Assembly: GCF_002278075.1 (NCBI RefSeq)
Contig: NZ_CP022990.1
Coordinates: 2,666,001 to 2,730,000, forward strand
Length of the DNA: 64,000 bases
Direction: 5' to 3'
Origin: Paraburkholderia aromaticivorans
GTDB lineage: Bacteria > Pseudomonadota > Gammaproteobacteria > Burkholderiales > Burkholderiaceae
The notes beneath the pieces were generated by a model that was not told the DNA's origin, did no database searches, and saw only the letters and a program-made list of their open reading frames with translations. Made by a program: the position numbers and the translations under genes. How positions within the stretch are numbered: position 1 is the first letter of the stretch; each line of letters begins with the position of its first letter. Of the stretch, positions 34,377 through 43,926 are shown in pieces.

Positions 34377-35446
34377 TGCGGCACCTTGATCGCGAGCGAA
34401 GCCGGCCACGCGGCATGCTGATCGATCCTGATCCACGCAACGCCCGGCAGGCCTGTCTTGACCAGCTTCAGATGCTGCAGCAGCAGTTCGCGGTTGATCC
34501 GTGCCTTGACGCGGAACATCAGCTTCTGGCGCTCGCTGGAGGTTTCCACGGTCTTCGGCGTGAATTGCGCGGTGCTGGCGACGAAGGACACCGTGGCGGG
34601 AATCACATAGTTGGGCGCCGCATCGAGTATCACGCGGACTTCGGCGCCCAGCGCGACCTTGCCGACCACCGTCTCCGGCAGGAAGAACGTCATGTAGACA
34701 TCTGAGAGGTCGACGATGTTCAGGACCTTGCCACCCGCCGGCAGCACTTCGCCGGCCTCGGCAATGCGGTATTGCACGCGGCCGTCGCGCGGCGCCGTCA
34801 GCTGGCTGTCGCTGATGTCGGCTTCCACGCGCGCCACGGTCGCGAGCGCGGCATGCTCGGCGGAGTGCGCGGCCACCAGTTGCGCGCGGGTCGCGTCGAC
34901 GGCGGCCTGGGCGGCTGTGACCTGAGCTTGCGCGGCGCGGACCGTGGCTTGCGCGCCGCGCTCGCGGGCTCGATCGTCGTCGAGTTCCTGCATGGAGGAT
35001 GCGCCGTCGCGCGACAGCGTTTCCGAGCGCGCGAGCTTGCGGCGCGCCGCGTCCAGTTCGCTTTCGCGCTGGGAGACAATGGCTTCGGCAGCCGCCTTGT
35101 CGCTCTGCCGCTGCACGACCTGCGCTTCGATGCTGAGCGCGGTGTTGATCGCCTGCTGATGTTGCGCGCGCGCTTCGGCGAGCTGCGCGTCGAGCACGCT
35201 CACCTGCATGGTCGCGAGCGGCTGCCCCGCCTTGACGAAGTCGCCTTCGTCGACGGCAATCGTTTCGACACGGCCGGCCAGCTTGGTCGCCACATCGATT
35301 TCCGTCGCCTCGATCCGGCCGTTGCCGCTGACGAAACTCGCAGCGGGACCCGAGTCGTGCAACCTGGTCCAGGCGTAGTAGGCGGGCGCAACGATCACGG
35401 TCAGAGAGGCGACGGCGAGTATCAGTTTTGTTCTGCTGGGGCTCAT
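34373..35446 (-). CDS. HlyD-family membrane fusion protein, YhiI-like
   Basis: A 357-residue periplasmic adaptor. One N-terminal membrane anchor ([19 protein letters not shown]), [36 protein letters not shown] lipoyl half, a long alanine-rich coiled coil (about 85-215), second lipoyl half ([24 protein letters not shown]) and a beta-barrel domain. Its start overlaps the stop of the outer-membrane factor (ATGA) and its stop overlaps the RbbA-type start. It connects the ABC exporter to the outer-membrane channel. Confidence 0.92.
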   Translation of the reverse strand: MSPSRTKLILAVASLTVIVAPAYYAWTRLHDSGPAASFVSGNGRIEATEIDVATKLAGRVETIAVDEGDFVKAGQPLATMQVSVLDAQLAEARAQHQQAINTALSIEAQVVQRQSDKAAAEAIVSQRESELDAARRKLARSETLSRDGASSMQELDDDRARERGAQATVRAAQAQVTAAQAAVDATRAQLVAAHSAEHAALATVARVEADISDSQLTAPRDGRVQYRIAEAGEVLPAGGKVLNIVDLSDVYMTFFLPETVVGKVALGAEVRVILDAAPNYVIPATVSFVASTAQFTPKTVETSSERQKLMFRVKARINRELLLQHLKLVKTGLPGVAWIRIDQHAAWPASLAIKVPQ

Positions 35447-36969
35447 GGCAATGGGCCTTGTTGGTGTGTGATGTCGGCGGCCGAGGGCGTGGCGGCCGGT
35501 TGCTCATCCTGCACGCCGCCGCCGAGCGCGGCATAGAGCGCGACGCGGCTCGAAAGCAGGGCGCGGCGGGTCTGTATCAGCTGCTGCCGCGCATTAAGCA
35601 GGTCGCGCTGCGCGTCGAGCACTTCCAGAAAGGGCGTCGCGCCATTGTCGTATCTGAGCCTGGCGAGGCGCGCCCGCTCGGACTGCGCCGCCAGCGTGTC
35701 GGTTTCCGCTTGAACCTGCGCGGCGAGCCACTCTCTCGCCGAGAGCGCGTCGGCCACGTCGCGAAAGGCCTCCTGAATGGTTTTTTCGTATTGCGCCACC
35801 GCTTCGCCTTCGCGCGCCCTGGCGAGTTCGAGATTGCTGCGATTGCGCCCGGCATCGAAGATGGGTAGCGAGATGTTGGGCGTGAAAATCCATGCGCCGC
35901 TACCCGACGCGAACAGGCTGTGCAGATCGGTGCTCGTCGATCCGACGGCGCCGGTGAGCGTGACGCGAGGAAAGAACGCCGCGCGCGCCGCGCCGATGTT
36001 TGCGTTGGCGGCCCGTAGCCGGTGTTCCGCCGCGACGATGTCCGGACGCCTTTCCAGCAGCGACGAAGGCAGCCCGGCCTGCAGATCCGGGTACACGCTC
36101 GCGTCGGCGAGCGGCGCCGATTGCAGTTGCGCGGGCGCGCCGACCAGTACGGCGAGCGCGTGGGCCTGAGTGGCGCGCGACTGTTCGAGCTGCGCCACCA
36201 ACGCTTGCGCCTGCTGCAGCAGAATTTCCGACTGCCGGAGGTCCAGCTTCGAGATCGCCCCGACCTCGAAGCGGCGGCGGAAGATGCGCAGCGATTCCGA
36301 GCGGCTGGCGATCGTTTCGCGGGCAACGGCGATGCGTTCATCGAGTTCGCGCAGCAGCAGATAATTGTCCGCTACGTTTGCGATCACGCTGAGGGTCGCC
36401 GCGCGGCGCGCGGCGTCGCTCGCCAGATATTCTTCGAGGGCTGCGTCCTTGAGGTTGCGCACGCGGCCCCAGAAGTCGAGTTCCCAATTGCTTTCGGTCA
36501 ACCCGACCTGATACGCGTCGGCGTCGAGACTTCCGCCTGGCAGCAGCACGCCCGGCGCATGCAAATGGACGTAGGCGCCGGCGGCGGCGATCGTCGGCAA
36601 CGTGTCGGCGCGCCGGATGCCATACGTGGCGCGCGCTTGCTCCACGCGCCGCACGGCAATGCGCAGATCACGGTTTGCGCTCAGCGCCTGTTCGATCAAG
36701 GCCTGCAATTGGGCGTCGGGAAAGTAGCTGCGCCAGTCGGGTTGGACCGTGGTCGATGGGCCGTCGGAGGACGATGTCGCAGCGGCGGAGGAATCGGCGC
36801 TCCACGTATCGGGAACCGGCAGCGCGGGGCGCACATACGACGGCGCGAGCGAGATGCATCCGCCCACGCCGAGCGCCGCGGCCAGTACGACCGCCAAGGC
36901 GAACCCCGTGCCGCTGCGTGGCGAGCGGCGTGTTGCTGGCGGCGGTCGTGAGTGCGACGATGAGAACAT
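35443..36969 (-). CDS. NodT-family outer-membrane efflux lipoprotein
   Basis: A 508-residue outer-membrane factor. The N-terminus has a lipoprotein signal with lipobox VGGC (Cys near residue 40), followed by [15 protein letters not shown], the standard NodT opening. Two efflux repeats follow, each with long helices and the [33 protein letters not shown] and [21 protein letters not shown] segments. The ATG at 36969 gives the signal peptide a correct N-terminus; no strong ribosome site is seen. It is the first gene of the exporter operon and provides the outer-membrane exit. Confidence 0.92.
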   Translation of the reverse strand: MFSSSHSRPPPATRRSPRSGTGFALAVVLAAALGVGGCISLAPSYVRPALPVPDTWSADSSAAATSSSDGPSTTVQPDWRSYFPDAQLQALIEQALSANRDLRIAVRRVEQARATYGIRRADTLPTIAAAGAYVHLHAPGVLLPGGSLDADAYQVGLTESNWELDFWGRVRNLKDAALEEYLASDAARRAATLSVIANVADNYLLLRELDERIAVARETIASRSESLRIFRRRFEVGAISKLDLRQSEILLQQAQALVAQLEQSRATQAHALAVLVGAPAQLQSAPLADASVYPDLQAGLPSSLLERRPDIVAAEHRLRAANANIGAARAAFFPRVTLTGAVGSTSTDLHSLFASGSGAWIFTPNISLPIFDAGRNRSNLELARAREGEAVAQYEKTIQEAFRDVADALSAREWLAAQVQAETDTLAAQSERARLARLRYDNGATPFLEVLDAQRDLLNARQQLIQTRRALLSSRVALYAALGGGVQDEQPAATPSAADITHQQGPLP

Positions 36970-37383
36970 GAGTGCGTGTGGTGAATTCGATGGGATGCTT
37001 CGATCAAGGCGATGACCTGTGCCGGGCATCGGCGACGCATTACGGATTACGCATTGCGCCGCGCGCAGGCGATTGCATTCGAGCCCGCGGCGCGCGGCGT
37101 GTCCGACGATCCGACACGGCGGCGACCCAGAGCCGACCCCGGCAACGCTTATGCTGCAAGTACTTATAACCGACGCCATGGATGGGACAACTTGATCTGG
37201 ATCATCCGGACACGGACAGGTCAGGGCGGCTTGCTTTGTATCGCAATGTATCCACCCCGCAGTCCGATACATGACGTTTCATCCGCGTGCATTGGCGACA
37301 TAAGCCAGATACTTGCGCCGGGTCTAATGCTTTCAGGCCGGATCGTCTGGCTCAACGCCCTCGCGCATAAAAGGAGAAGAACC
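36970..37383. other. Divergent promoter region
   Basis: Between the exporter operon (minus) and the alpha/beta hydrolase (plus). It must hold both promoters but I see no hexamer pair or palindrome that I can defend. Sequence becomes less GC-rich at 37150-37350. No gene is supported. Confidence 0.4.
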
Positions 37384-38415
37384 ATGTCGGACCAGATTAA
37401 TGATCGGCGTCGCCGTTTGCTCGGCACGGCGGTTGCGGGCATCAGCCTGATGGAACTCGGACTGAGCGGACTCGCCCGGGCGCAGTCGAGCGGCACGAAG
37501 CCGGGATCGCGGGTCGTTGCCTTCGATCAGCTGAAGCAGATCGACGCCGGGACGCTCAGCGTGGGCTATGCGGAGGCGGGTCCGAGCAATGGTCCGGTGG
37601 TGATCCTGCTGCACGGCTGGCCTTACGACATCTACAGCTTCGTCGAAGTCGCGCCGTTGCTCGCCGCCGCCGGCTACCGGGTGATCGTGCCGTACCTGCG
37701 CGGCTACGGCTCGACGCGCTTCCTGTCGGCGGACACGCCCCGCAACGGGCAGCAGTCGGTCGTTGCGGTGGACATCATCGCGTTGATGGATGCGCTGAAG
37801 ATCGACAAGGCGATTTTCGGCGGCTTCGACTGGGGTGCGCGCACGGTAAACATCATTGCGGCGCTGTGGCCCGAGCGGTGCAAGGCGATGGTGTCGGTGA
37901 GCGGTTATCTGATCGGCAGTCAGGAAGCCAACCGGACGCCGTTGCCGCCAAAAGCGGAACTGGCCTGGTGGTATCAGTTCTATTTCGCCACGGAGCGTGG
38001 CTATGCGGGCTACGATGCGAACCGCCACGACTTCAACAAGCTGATCTGGCACACGGCATCGCCGAAATGGGATTTCGACGATGCAACGTTCGAACGCTCG
38101 GCGCAGTCGTTCAATAACCCGGATCACGTTGCGGTGGTGATCCACAACTATCGCTGGCGTCTGGGCCTCGTCAAGGGCGAGCCGCGGTACGACGAGCTGG
38201 AGAAGCGCCTCGCACAGGCGCCGGTCATTACCGTGCCGACCATCACGATGGAGGGCGACGCGAACGGCGCGCCGCATCCCGAACCGGCTGCGTATGCGAA
38301 GAAGTTCACCGGCAAGTATGCGCATCGGAACATTGGCGGCGGCATCGGGCACAACTTGCCGCAGGAGGCGCCGAAGGCGTTCGCCGATGCGATCATCGAC
38401 GTCGCCAGGTTCTGA
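37384..38415 (+). CDS. Exported epoxide-hydrolase-like alpha/beta hydrolase
   Basis: A 343-residue alpha/beta hydrolase with a twin-arginine-like leader (RRRRLLGTAVAGISL at 8-22, then ARAQ), suggesting export. The oxyanion region is LLHGWPYD (76-82). The nucleophile elbow GGFDWGAR carries Asp149, not Ser, as in epoxide hydrolases and haloalkane dehalogenases; the catalytic His is probably His323 (GIGHNLPQE). The ATG has a clear AAAGGAGAAG ribosome site. Haloalkane dehalogenases are close in fold; the cap region was not enough for me to choose, but epoxide hydrolase is the more common annotation. The gene stands alone. Confidence 0.82.
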   Translation: MSDQINDRRRRLLGTAVAGISLMELGLSGLARAQSSGTKPGSRVVAFDQLKQIDAGTLSVGYAEAGPSNGPVVILLHGWPYDIYSFVEVAPLLAAAGYRVIVPYLRGYGSTRFLSADTPRNGQQSVVAVDIIALMDALKIDKAIFGGFDWGARTVNIIAALWPERCKAMVSVSGYLIGSQEANRTPLPPKAELAWWYQFYFATERGYAGYDANRHDFNKLIWHTASPKWDFDDATFERSAQSFNNPDHVAVVIHNYRWRLGLVKGEPRYDELEKRLAQAPVITVPTITMEGDANGAPHPEPAAYAKKFTGKYAHRNIGGGIGHNLPQEAPKAFADAIIDVARF

Positions 38416-38987
38416 GCCGTGATCTGGGCTGGTCGCCCGACATGCGCTCGGCGGCACGAGTATGAACCCGCTCACTTCGCCGTGATCTTTTCGCAAGCCC
38501 GCACCTTTTGCCTTGCTGGCGATGACGATGCTGGCGCCCGGGCGGGCGGCGCCGCGCCATGCAATCGACTGGCCAGCCGCGGAACAGACCTGATTCGAAC
38601 CAGGCGCGCGCACCTCATCTATTCGCCGAAAATACCGATCCCGTGCACCCGGCGACAGTGCTTGTCACATTCGTCGCCGATACTCACTGCGCGCATTGGT
38701 GCCCTGGCCCGAGGCCGCTAATAAAGTGACCGCGGCGGCAAATCAGCAGCACTCCGCATCTTTCGAAGTCGCTCGATTCCTCAGTTAAACCCTGATTGAC
38801 CAGGGGTATTTACCTACAAAACAGTACGCCAGAGGCTGGTTTAACAAAGTTAGAATGTTTCGTCTAATTCTGCGCGGCAGAAGCGAATCGAGGGGGCCGG
38901 GAGCGGTTGTGTCAGCATCTGCATGCTTGCGAGCTGTTTTCGCCTACTCGTTTCGAGCGATTTGTGGGCTTAAGAAAGGAGTGCAGA
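38416..38987. other. Long intergenic region upstream of the phasin gene
   Basis: No ORF is supported. From 38755 on the sequence is AT-rich and probably holds the phasin promoter. It includes a near-palindrome ACCCTG-ATTGAC-CAGGGGT (38789-38807) and TTAACAAAGTTAGAAT at 38841-38856. A tRNA T-arm-like string near 38589 is discussed as rejected. Confidence 0.45.
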
Positions 38988-39512
38988 GTGGTTTTTACGA
39001 CGCCGGATCAATTTATCGCCATGCAAAGTGCCAATGTTGCGGTCGCGTTTTCGTTGGCACAGCAAACATTCCACTGTTTTGAAGCACTGACGAGGCTTAA
39101 CCTGCAAGCCGCCAAGGTCACGCTCGCTGAAAGTGAACAGGCCTGGCAACAGGCAATCTCGGGCAAGACCCCTGTCGAATTGTTCGTTCAGCAAGCCGGC
39201 AATGCGCGCCCGGTGGCGGAGAAAATGCTGTCGTATAACAGTCATGTACTGGATATTGCGAAAAACGCGCAAGCCGAGTTTATGAAGGTTTTCGAAGATC
39301 GCTGCGCACAGTCCAATGCAAGGATGCAGACGGTGGTGGACGACCTTGCGCGTCATGCTCCGGCAGGTTCCGAGGTCGCGGTCACGGTGTTCAAGTCGGC
39401 GGTTTCCAGTGCTGGCGCGGCCTACGACGCCATGCGCAAGGCCACCGCGCAAGCCATTGCCATGGCGCAGGCAGGTCAATCGGCAATCCCTGTGCCGACG
39501 CGGGCCAAATAA
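38988..39512 (+). CDS. phaP: Phasin family protein
   Basis: A 174-residue helical protein that matches the phasin family: it begins VVFTTPDQFIAMQSANVAVAFSLAQQTFHCFEALTRLNLQAAK, continues with the amphipathic helices QAISGKTPVELFVQQAG and ends with VFKSAVSSAGAAYDAMRKATAQAIAMAQ. Phasins coat polyhydroxyalkanoate granules. The start is a GTG at 38988 with AAGGAG at 38976-38981; typical family members begin with Met-Ser/Thr-Pro-like residues at exactly this place. Other phaP genes are likely elsewhere in the genome, so the symbol is generic. Confidence 0.88.
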   Translation: MVFTTPDQFIAMQSANVAVAFSLAQQTFHCFEALTRLNLQAAKVTLAESEQAWQQAISGKTPVELFVQQAGNARPVAEKMLSYNSHVLDIAKNAQAEFMKVFEDRCAQSNARMQTVVDDLARHAPAGSEVAVTVFKSAVSSAGAAYDAMRKATAQAIAMAQAGQSAIPVPTRAK

Positions 39513-39688
39513 AGCAATCAACCAACAGCAATGCTCAGGCAGCCTGGCGCGAATGCTTCAAGGCTGTTGTTTCGCTTTCCTGCAAGCAGGACGGATCGGC
39601 CGATTCGGAGACGAAATGGATATCGCATTGCTTGCCAATTCGTTCGACGGGCGATCCGAGGGCGCTCAAGAAAATAGCCGGGAATGTA

Positions 39689-39928
39689 ATGGGAAGTCAC
39701 GCTTCTTTTAAGAACGATCTTTTGCATATCGAAACGATAGTCACGACACTTGAGAGATTAACTTCCAAAGGTGATTCGATGGCGTGTACGTCGTTGGTGA
39801 ACGAGCCGGGTTATTGGCGTCGGCGGATCGAGACGATACTGAATCAGCGCGACATATCCAGGGTAGATCGCGAGCATGCGGGCGCGTTGCTCAGACGGCT
39901 GCACGGAATCGTGAAGACGTCTGCGTAA
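39689..39928 (+). CDS. Hypothetical small protein
   Basis: A 79-residue open frame with helical features (LLHIETIVTTLERL; YWRRRIETILNQRDIS; AGALLRRLHGIV). Two starts are possible: ATG 39689, weakly preceded by GGGA, and ATG 39779, which has AAAGGTG at normal spacing and would give 49 residues starting MACTSLVNEPGYW. No family is recognised. It follows the phasin gene by about 180 bases. Confidence 0.45.
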   Translation: MGSHASFKNDLLHIETIVTTLERLTSKGDSMACTSLVNEPGYWRRRIETILNQRDISRVDREHAGALLRRLHGIVKTSA

Positions 39929-39997
39929 CGCTGAAAAATAAAACGGACATCCGAGGGCCGCGGAAAACGCGGATCAGCCAGTCCACAGGGGAAAGAC

Positions 39998-40285
39998 ATG
40001 ACTCATGAATATTCTGAGAGCGGCTTGAACGTGCTGTCGGCCCACGCTTCAGGCCGTCATCGACTCGTCGTGCGCGCGGCGCTTCACGGTATGCGCATTG
40101 CCGCCATCTGGCAGGTGCTGATGCCGATTTCCAGAAACGTCGAAAAACTCGATGTCACCACGCCTCCCGGCGGCGGTTTTGAAGAGGTCACGATCGCACT
40201 CGCTCAGGCGCAGCGCGAGTTGGTGGATGCGATGATCGCGCGCTTCAGGAGCATGCCCTGGGTGACGAGCGCGACGCTTTGCTGA
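39998..40285 (+). CDS. Hypothetical small protein
   Basis: A 95-residue protein with a GGGGAAAG ribosome site before the ATG. Predicted pattern strand-helix-strand-helix (HRLVVRAALHGMRIAAIWQVLMPIS; FEEVTIALAQAQRELVDAMIARFRSMPWVTSATL) resembles the ACT-like ferredoxin fold of small regulatory subunits, but I cannot name a family. It is convergent with hmp across 37 bases. Confidence 0.5.
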   Translation: MTHEYSESGLNVLSAHASGRHRLVVRAALHGMRIAAIWQVLMPISRNVEKLDVTTPPGGGFEEVTIALAQAQRELVDAMIARFRSMPWVTSATLC

Positions 40286-40322
40286 GCGATGTGTTCAGCG
40301 CAACCGTGACCAGTACGACGGC

Positions 40323-41504
40323 TTATTCCAGCGCCGCAGCCGGGCCGAAGAATTCATAACGGCTTTGCGATTCCGGCACGCCGATCGCCTTCAGGTGCTT
40401 CTTGATGGCTTTCATGAACGCGATCGGTCCGAGAAAATAGACGTCGACGTCGCGCGTTTCCGGCAACCACGCATCGAGACGCGTTTCGTCGAGATAGCCG
40501 ATGCCGTGCGCGTCGGCATCGTCCGCGCGGCGCTGTTCGTAGCAATAGAAGCGCTTCAGCTTCGGGTGACGGGCGGCCAGTTGCTCGATCGTGTCGCGGA
40601 ACGCATGAACGCCGCCATGACGCGCCGAATGAATGAAGTGCACGGTGCGATCTGTACTCAGCGCGGCTTGCAGCATCGCCAATGTAGGGGTGATGCCCAC
40701 GCCGCCGCTGATCAGGACCAGCGGCTTGTCGTTGTGCTCGAGCTTGAAGTCGCCGGCCGGCGCATACAGTTCCAGGGTGTCGTTTTCGTTGACGCGCGTG
40801 TGCAGATGGTTCGACACCTTTCCATTCGGTTCGCGCTTCACGCTGATACGGTATTCGCGGCCATTCGACATGGCCGAGAGAGAGTAGTTACGCCGCACTT
40901 CTTCGCCGTCGATATGGAACCGCACGCCGATATATTGTCCCGGATGAAATGCGAGCAACTCGCCGTTGTCGTCGGGGCGCAGATAGAACGACGTGATCTC
41001 GTCGCTCTCCCGCACTTTACGGGCGACGCGAAAGAGCCGCGTGCCGCGCCAGCCGCCCGGCGCAGCTTCCCGCTCGGAGTAGATTTTCTCTTCGAGCCCG
41101 ATCAGAAGATCGGCGAGTTGCTGATAGGCGGCGGCCCACGCTTCGATGACCGCATCGGTTGCGATTTCGGTGCCGAGCACTTCGCGGATGGCTCTGAGCA
41201 GGCACTGGCCGACAATCGGGTAGTGCTCCGGCAGGATATTCAGCGCGACGTGCTTGTTGATGATCTGCGAGACCAGCCCGCCGAGTTGTTCCAGTTGATC
41301 GATGTGGCGTGCGTACATCAGCACGCCGTTGGCGAGCGCGCGTGGCTGTGCACCGCTTGCCTGATTCGCGAGGTTGAACATGGGCCGCACCTCGGGATGC
41401 TCGCTAATGAGAATCTTGTAGAAGTGCGTGGTCAACGCTTCGCCGCCGCTTTCGAGAAGGGGAACGGTGGCTTTGACGATAGCGCGATGTTCGGCGGAAA
41501 GCAT
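40323..41504 (-). CDS. hmp: Flavohaemoglobin, nitric oxide dioxygenase
   Basis: A 393-residue protein of the normal Hmp length. Globin domain: Tyr29 (HFYK), Gln53 and proximal haem ligand His85 (NKHVALNILPEHYPIVGQ) occupy the same numbers as in E. coli Hmp. The reductase domain has FAD-binding RNYSLS and the NAD-binding GGVGITPTLAM, ending with FLGPIAFMKAIKKHL and YEFFGP. Hmp converts nitric oxide and oxygen to nitrate using NADH. The ATG at 41504 gives the standard N-terminus MLSAEHRAIVKATVP. It is divergent from norR and sits behind a sigma-54-like promoter. Confidence 0.96.
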   Translation of the reverse strand: MLSAEHRAIVKATVPLLESGGEALTTHFYKILISEHPEVRPMFNLANQASGAQPRALANGVLMYARHIDQLEQLGGLVSQIINKHVALNILPEHYPIVGQCLLRAIREVLGTEIATDAVIEAWAAAYQQLADLLIGLEEKIYSEREAAPGGWRGTRLFRVARKVRESDEITSFYLRPDDNGELLAFHPGQYIGVRFHIDGEEVRRNYSLSAMSNGREYRISVKREPNGKVSNHLHTRVNENDTLELYAPAGDFKLEHNDKPLVLISGGVGITPTLAMLQAALSTDRTVHFIHSARHGGVHAFRDTIEQLAARHPKLKRFYCYEQRRADDADAHGIGYLDETRLDAWLPETRDVDVYFLGPIAFMKAIKKHLKAIGVPESQSRYEFFGPAAALE

Positions 41505-41560
41505 AGGAAGTCCTGGTAGTGAGTGGATAGCCAGTCGGGCTTCGACTGTCGTGCTTTTGT

Positions 41561-41577
41561 ATCCATGTTTCGTGCCA
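41561..41577 (-). promoter_or_regulatory. Sigma-54-type promoter of hmp
   Basis: Read on the minus strand: TGGCACG (41577-41571) as a perfect -24 element, four bases, then ATGGAT as the -12 region (consensus TTGCAT, the second G of GC replaced). Spacing is correct. Transcription would start about 55 bases upstream of the hmp ATG. NorR is a sigma-54 activator, so the match makes functional sense. Confidence 0.6.
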
Positions 41578-41616
41578 GGTATAAAATGCAATTAAATCAA
41601 CGATCTGAATTTAACT

Positions 41617-43209
41617 ATGGTCACTTCGACCTTGGTCGGAAAGACTCCAGACGGAGTCAATCTGACTGCGCGGGCATTGCTCGACGTCCTGACGCCCCTG
41701 ATCCTCGATCTCTCGCGTGACCTGTCCGACCGCGAGCGTTACCGGCGCCTGCTCAGCAGTTTGCGGGCGCTGTTTCCGGGCGATGCGGCCGCTTTGCTGC
41801 GGCTGGAAGGCGACACGCTGGTGCCGCTCGCGATCGACGGGTTAAGCAGCGACACGCTTGGACGGCGTTTCCGTGTCAGCGACCACCCGCGCTTCGAGCA
41901 ACTGCTGTCGCGGCCGGAGCCGACGCGTTTCGCCGCCGACTCCGACCTGCCGGATCCCTACGACGGCCTCGTGCAAGGCACGGCCGGGCACCTCGAAGTT
42001 CACGACTGCCTGGGCTGTCCGCTGTTCGTTCGCGGCCGTCCATGGGGTCTGCTCACGCTCGACGCGCTGGATCCGGCGCGCTTCGACAGCATCGACATGG
42101 CCTCGCTGCAGGCGTTTCTGGGTCTCGCCGCTGCCACCGTGAGCGTCGTCGAGCGAATCGATACGCTGGCGCGCAGCAGCGAGGAAGAGCGGCGCCGCGC
42201 GGAAGCTTACCGGCAGGCGAGCAGCCAGAGCCGGCGCGAGATGGTTGGCAGCAGCGAGGCTCACACGCAACTGGTTCAGGAAATCGAGGTCGTGGCCGGC
42301 AGTGACCTGACCGTGCTGATCACCGGCGAGACCGGCGTCGGCAAGGAACTCGTGGCCAACGCGATTCATGCGCTCTCGTCGCGGGCCAACAAGCCGCTCG
42401 TCAGTCTGAACTGCGCCGCGCTGCCCGACACGCTCGTCGAGAGCGAGCTGTTCGGGCATGTGCGCGGCGCGTTCTCCGGCGCGTCGTCGGACCGGCGCGG
42501 CAAATTCGAGCTGGCGGACGGCGGAACGATCTTTCTCGACGAGGTGGGAGAATTGCCCCTTCAGGTGCAGGCGAAGCTGTTGCGGGTGCTGCAGAACGGG
42601 CAGTTGCAGCGAATCGGCTCGGACCATGAGCACAAGGTCGACGTGCGGCTGATCGCGGCAACCAATCGCGATCTCGCCGAAGAGGTGCGCGCGGGACGGT
42701 TCCGCGCCGACCTCTATCATCGTTTGAGCGTCTATCCGCTACGCGTGCCGCCGCTGCGCGAACGCGGCCGCGATGTGCTGCTGCTCGCAGGGTTTTTCCT
42801 CGAGGAGAATCGTTCCCGGCTCGGCCTGCTGAGCCTGCGTCTTGCGGCGGATGCGCAAGCCATGCTGCTGCGCTACCCGTGGCCGGGCAACGTGCGTGAA
42901 CTCGAGCACCTGATCGGGCGCAGCGCGCTCAAGGCGCTGGCCGCGAATCGCGAGCGCCGCCGGATCCTGACGCTGAGCGCCGCCGACCTGGCGTTGTCGT
43001 CCACACCGGACGAGACGAGCAACCAGACGCCCGTGCAGACAACCGGTGCCGGAACGAAGGACTTCCGCAGCGCGGTAACCGAGTTCGAGCGGGCCACCGT
43101 GCTCGACGCTCTCGCGCGCCATCACCAGAATTGGGCGGCTGTCGCGCGTGAGCTCGCCCTCGATCGGGCGAATCTGAACCGGCTGGCCAAACGGCTTGGC
43201 CTCAAATGA
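41617..43209 (+). CDS. norR: Nitric oxide-responsive sigma-54 activator NorR
   Basis: A 530-residue activator. Residues about 25-185 form a GAF domain ([48 protein letters not shown]) that in NorR holds the NO-binding non-haem iron. The AAA+ core has Walker A GETGVGKE (about 237-244), the sigma-54 contact GAFSGA (about 284-289), Walker B FLDEVGEL and the R-finger region [24 protein letters not shown] Fis-type helix-turn-helix ends the chain ([29 protein letters not shown]). The ATG at 41617 has no clear ribosome site; an in-frame TTG at 41632 is an alternative. It is divergent from hmp, its likely target. Confidence 0.94.
   Translation: MVTSTLVGKTPDGVNLTARALLDVLTPLILDLSRDLSDRERYRRLLSSLRALFPGDAAALLRLEGDTLVPLAIDGLSSDTLGRRFRVSDHPRFEQLLSRPEPTRFAADSDLPDPYDGLVQGTAGHLEVHDCLGCPLFVRGRPWGLLTLDALDPARFDSIDMASLQAFLGLAAATVSVVERIDTLARSSEEERRRAEAYRQASSQSRREMVGSSEAHTQLVQEIEVVAGSDLTVLITGETGVGKELVANAIHALSSRANKPLVSLNCAALPDTLVESELFGHVRGAFSGASSDRRGKFELADGGTIFLDEVGELPLQVQAKLLRVLQNGQLQRIGSDHEHKVDVRLIAATNRDLAEEVRAGRFRADLYHRLSVYPLRVPPLRERGRDVLLLAGFFLEENRSRLGLLSLRLAADAQAMLLRYPWPGNVRELEHLIGRSALKALAANRERRRILTLSAADLALSSTPDETSNQTPVQTTGAGTKDFRSAVTEFERATVLDALARHHQNWAAVARELALDRANLNRLAKRLGLK
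41619..41631. promoter_or_regulatory. NorR-type binding site
   Basis: GGT-N7-ACC, the half-site spacing reported for NorR boxes. A near copy GGT-N7-ACT follows at 41634-41646, and an inverted repeat GACTCC-N4-GGAGTC at 41644-41659. They overlap the first codons of norR and lie 42-100 bases upstream of the hmp -24 element, a good place for an enhancer. Confidence 0.5.
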
Positions 43210-43210
43210 A

Positions 43211-43240
43211 GCGGCGGCGCAAACGGGCCGACGCCGCCGC
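43211..43240. terminator. Hairpin between convergent genes
   Basis: Perfect 9-base arms GCGGCGGCG/CGCCGCCGC with a 12-base loop, immediately after the norR stop and just after the stop of the small minus-strand ORF. No T-run follows, so it is terminator-like only. Confidence 0.5.
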
Positions 43241-43247
43241 TCGACCG

Positions 43248-43391
43248 TTATTCTGCGATCGAGAATCGCGCCGGGCGCTTTTGCGGCGCCTTGGTGGGAC
43301 GCTCCACGCGCGCGGTGGCGCCGCGAATGAAGAGAATGGCGCAAATGGCCAGCATGGACCAGATGCAGAGAATGACCGTCAAAGTGCTCAT
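43248..43391 (-). CDS. Small single-pass membrane protein
   Basis: A 47-residue open frame: an N-terminal membrane helix (LTVILCIWSMLAICAILFI), then a basic, Pro-rich tail RGATARVERPTKAPQKRPA. It is too short for standard gene tables. The ribosome site is weak. It follows another small minus-strand gene by about 50 bases, with norR convergent on the other side. The helix-plus-charged-tail layout is common in small regulatory or assembly subunits; no family is assigned. Confidence 0.55.
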   Translation of the reverse strand: MSTLTVILCIWSMLAICAILFIRGATARVERPTKAPQKRPARFSIAE

Positions 43392-43443
43392 TTCAGTTTT
43401 CGGGGTGGAGACTGCGATTGGGGCTGCCCGGCCTGCCGGCCGG

Positions 43444-43734
43444 TCAATGCGTCGTATGCGGGCCGCTGCCGTCGAACAGGAGTTCGTCGATCAGGCGCGT
43501 GGCCAGTGCCAGTTGCTGTTCGAGCGATGCGCGCGCGGCTTCGGCGCCCGCCGCGTCGCCGCGTGCAACCGCGTCGTGAGCCTGAGTTGCAAGGCACAAC
43601 ACGCTTTCCGACGCGAGGTGCAACCCGCGCATCGTTCCGGCGTCGGCGCCCGGCACCGGGCTGGTCCATTCGGTCGTCGAAACGGGCGGCAAGCCGGTTT
43701 CGAACTCGTTATCCTGGTCGTGGCGGGAAGACAT
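43444..43734 (-). CDS. Hypothetical protein, helical
   Basis: A 96-residue protein with an AAGGAA ribosome site before the ATG at 43734. The N-terminal 35 residues are polar; the rest is predicted helical (GLHLASESVLCLATQAHDAVARGDAAGAEAARASLEQQLALATRLIDELLF). No family is recognised. It is probably co-transcribed with the 47-residue membrane protein that follows. Confidence 0.6.
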   Translation of the reverse strand: MSSRHDQDNEFETGLPPVSTTEWTSPVPGADAGTMRGLHLASESVLCLATQAHDAVARGDAAGAEAARASLEQQLALATRLIDELLFDGSGPHTTH

Positions 43735-43926
43735 TGTAGGTTCCTTGCTCGATGGGCACGCTGTGAGTGTGCGCTGGCACGCGGGGTTTCAATCGGTCGA
43801 ACAAAAGCCTGTTTTTTGGTCAATCTGCGGTAGTTGGGAAATCGAAGTATTCCGCTGAAGAATACTCGCCCGGCGGCCGCCAATCAACCCGTGCGGCGCC
43901 GCCGGCGCTCCGTCCTTCCTCGTCCA

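Noticed and set aside
38589..38604. A string resembling a tRNA T-arm on the minus strand (GGTTCGAATC)
   Set aside because: The stem has a mismatch and no acceptor, D or anticodon arm can be built around it; no CCA end is present.
43206..43739. Plus-strand frames after norR
   Set aside because: Arg/Gly-rich composition without features, opposite to two minus-strand small genes that have better starts and composition.
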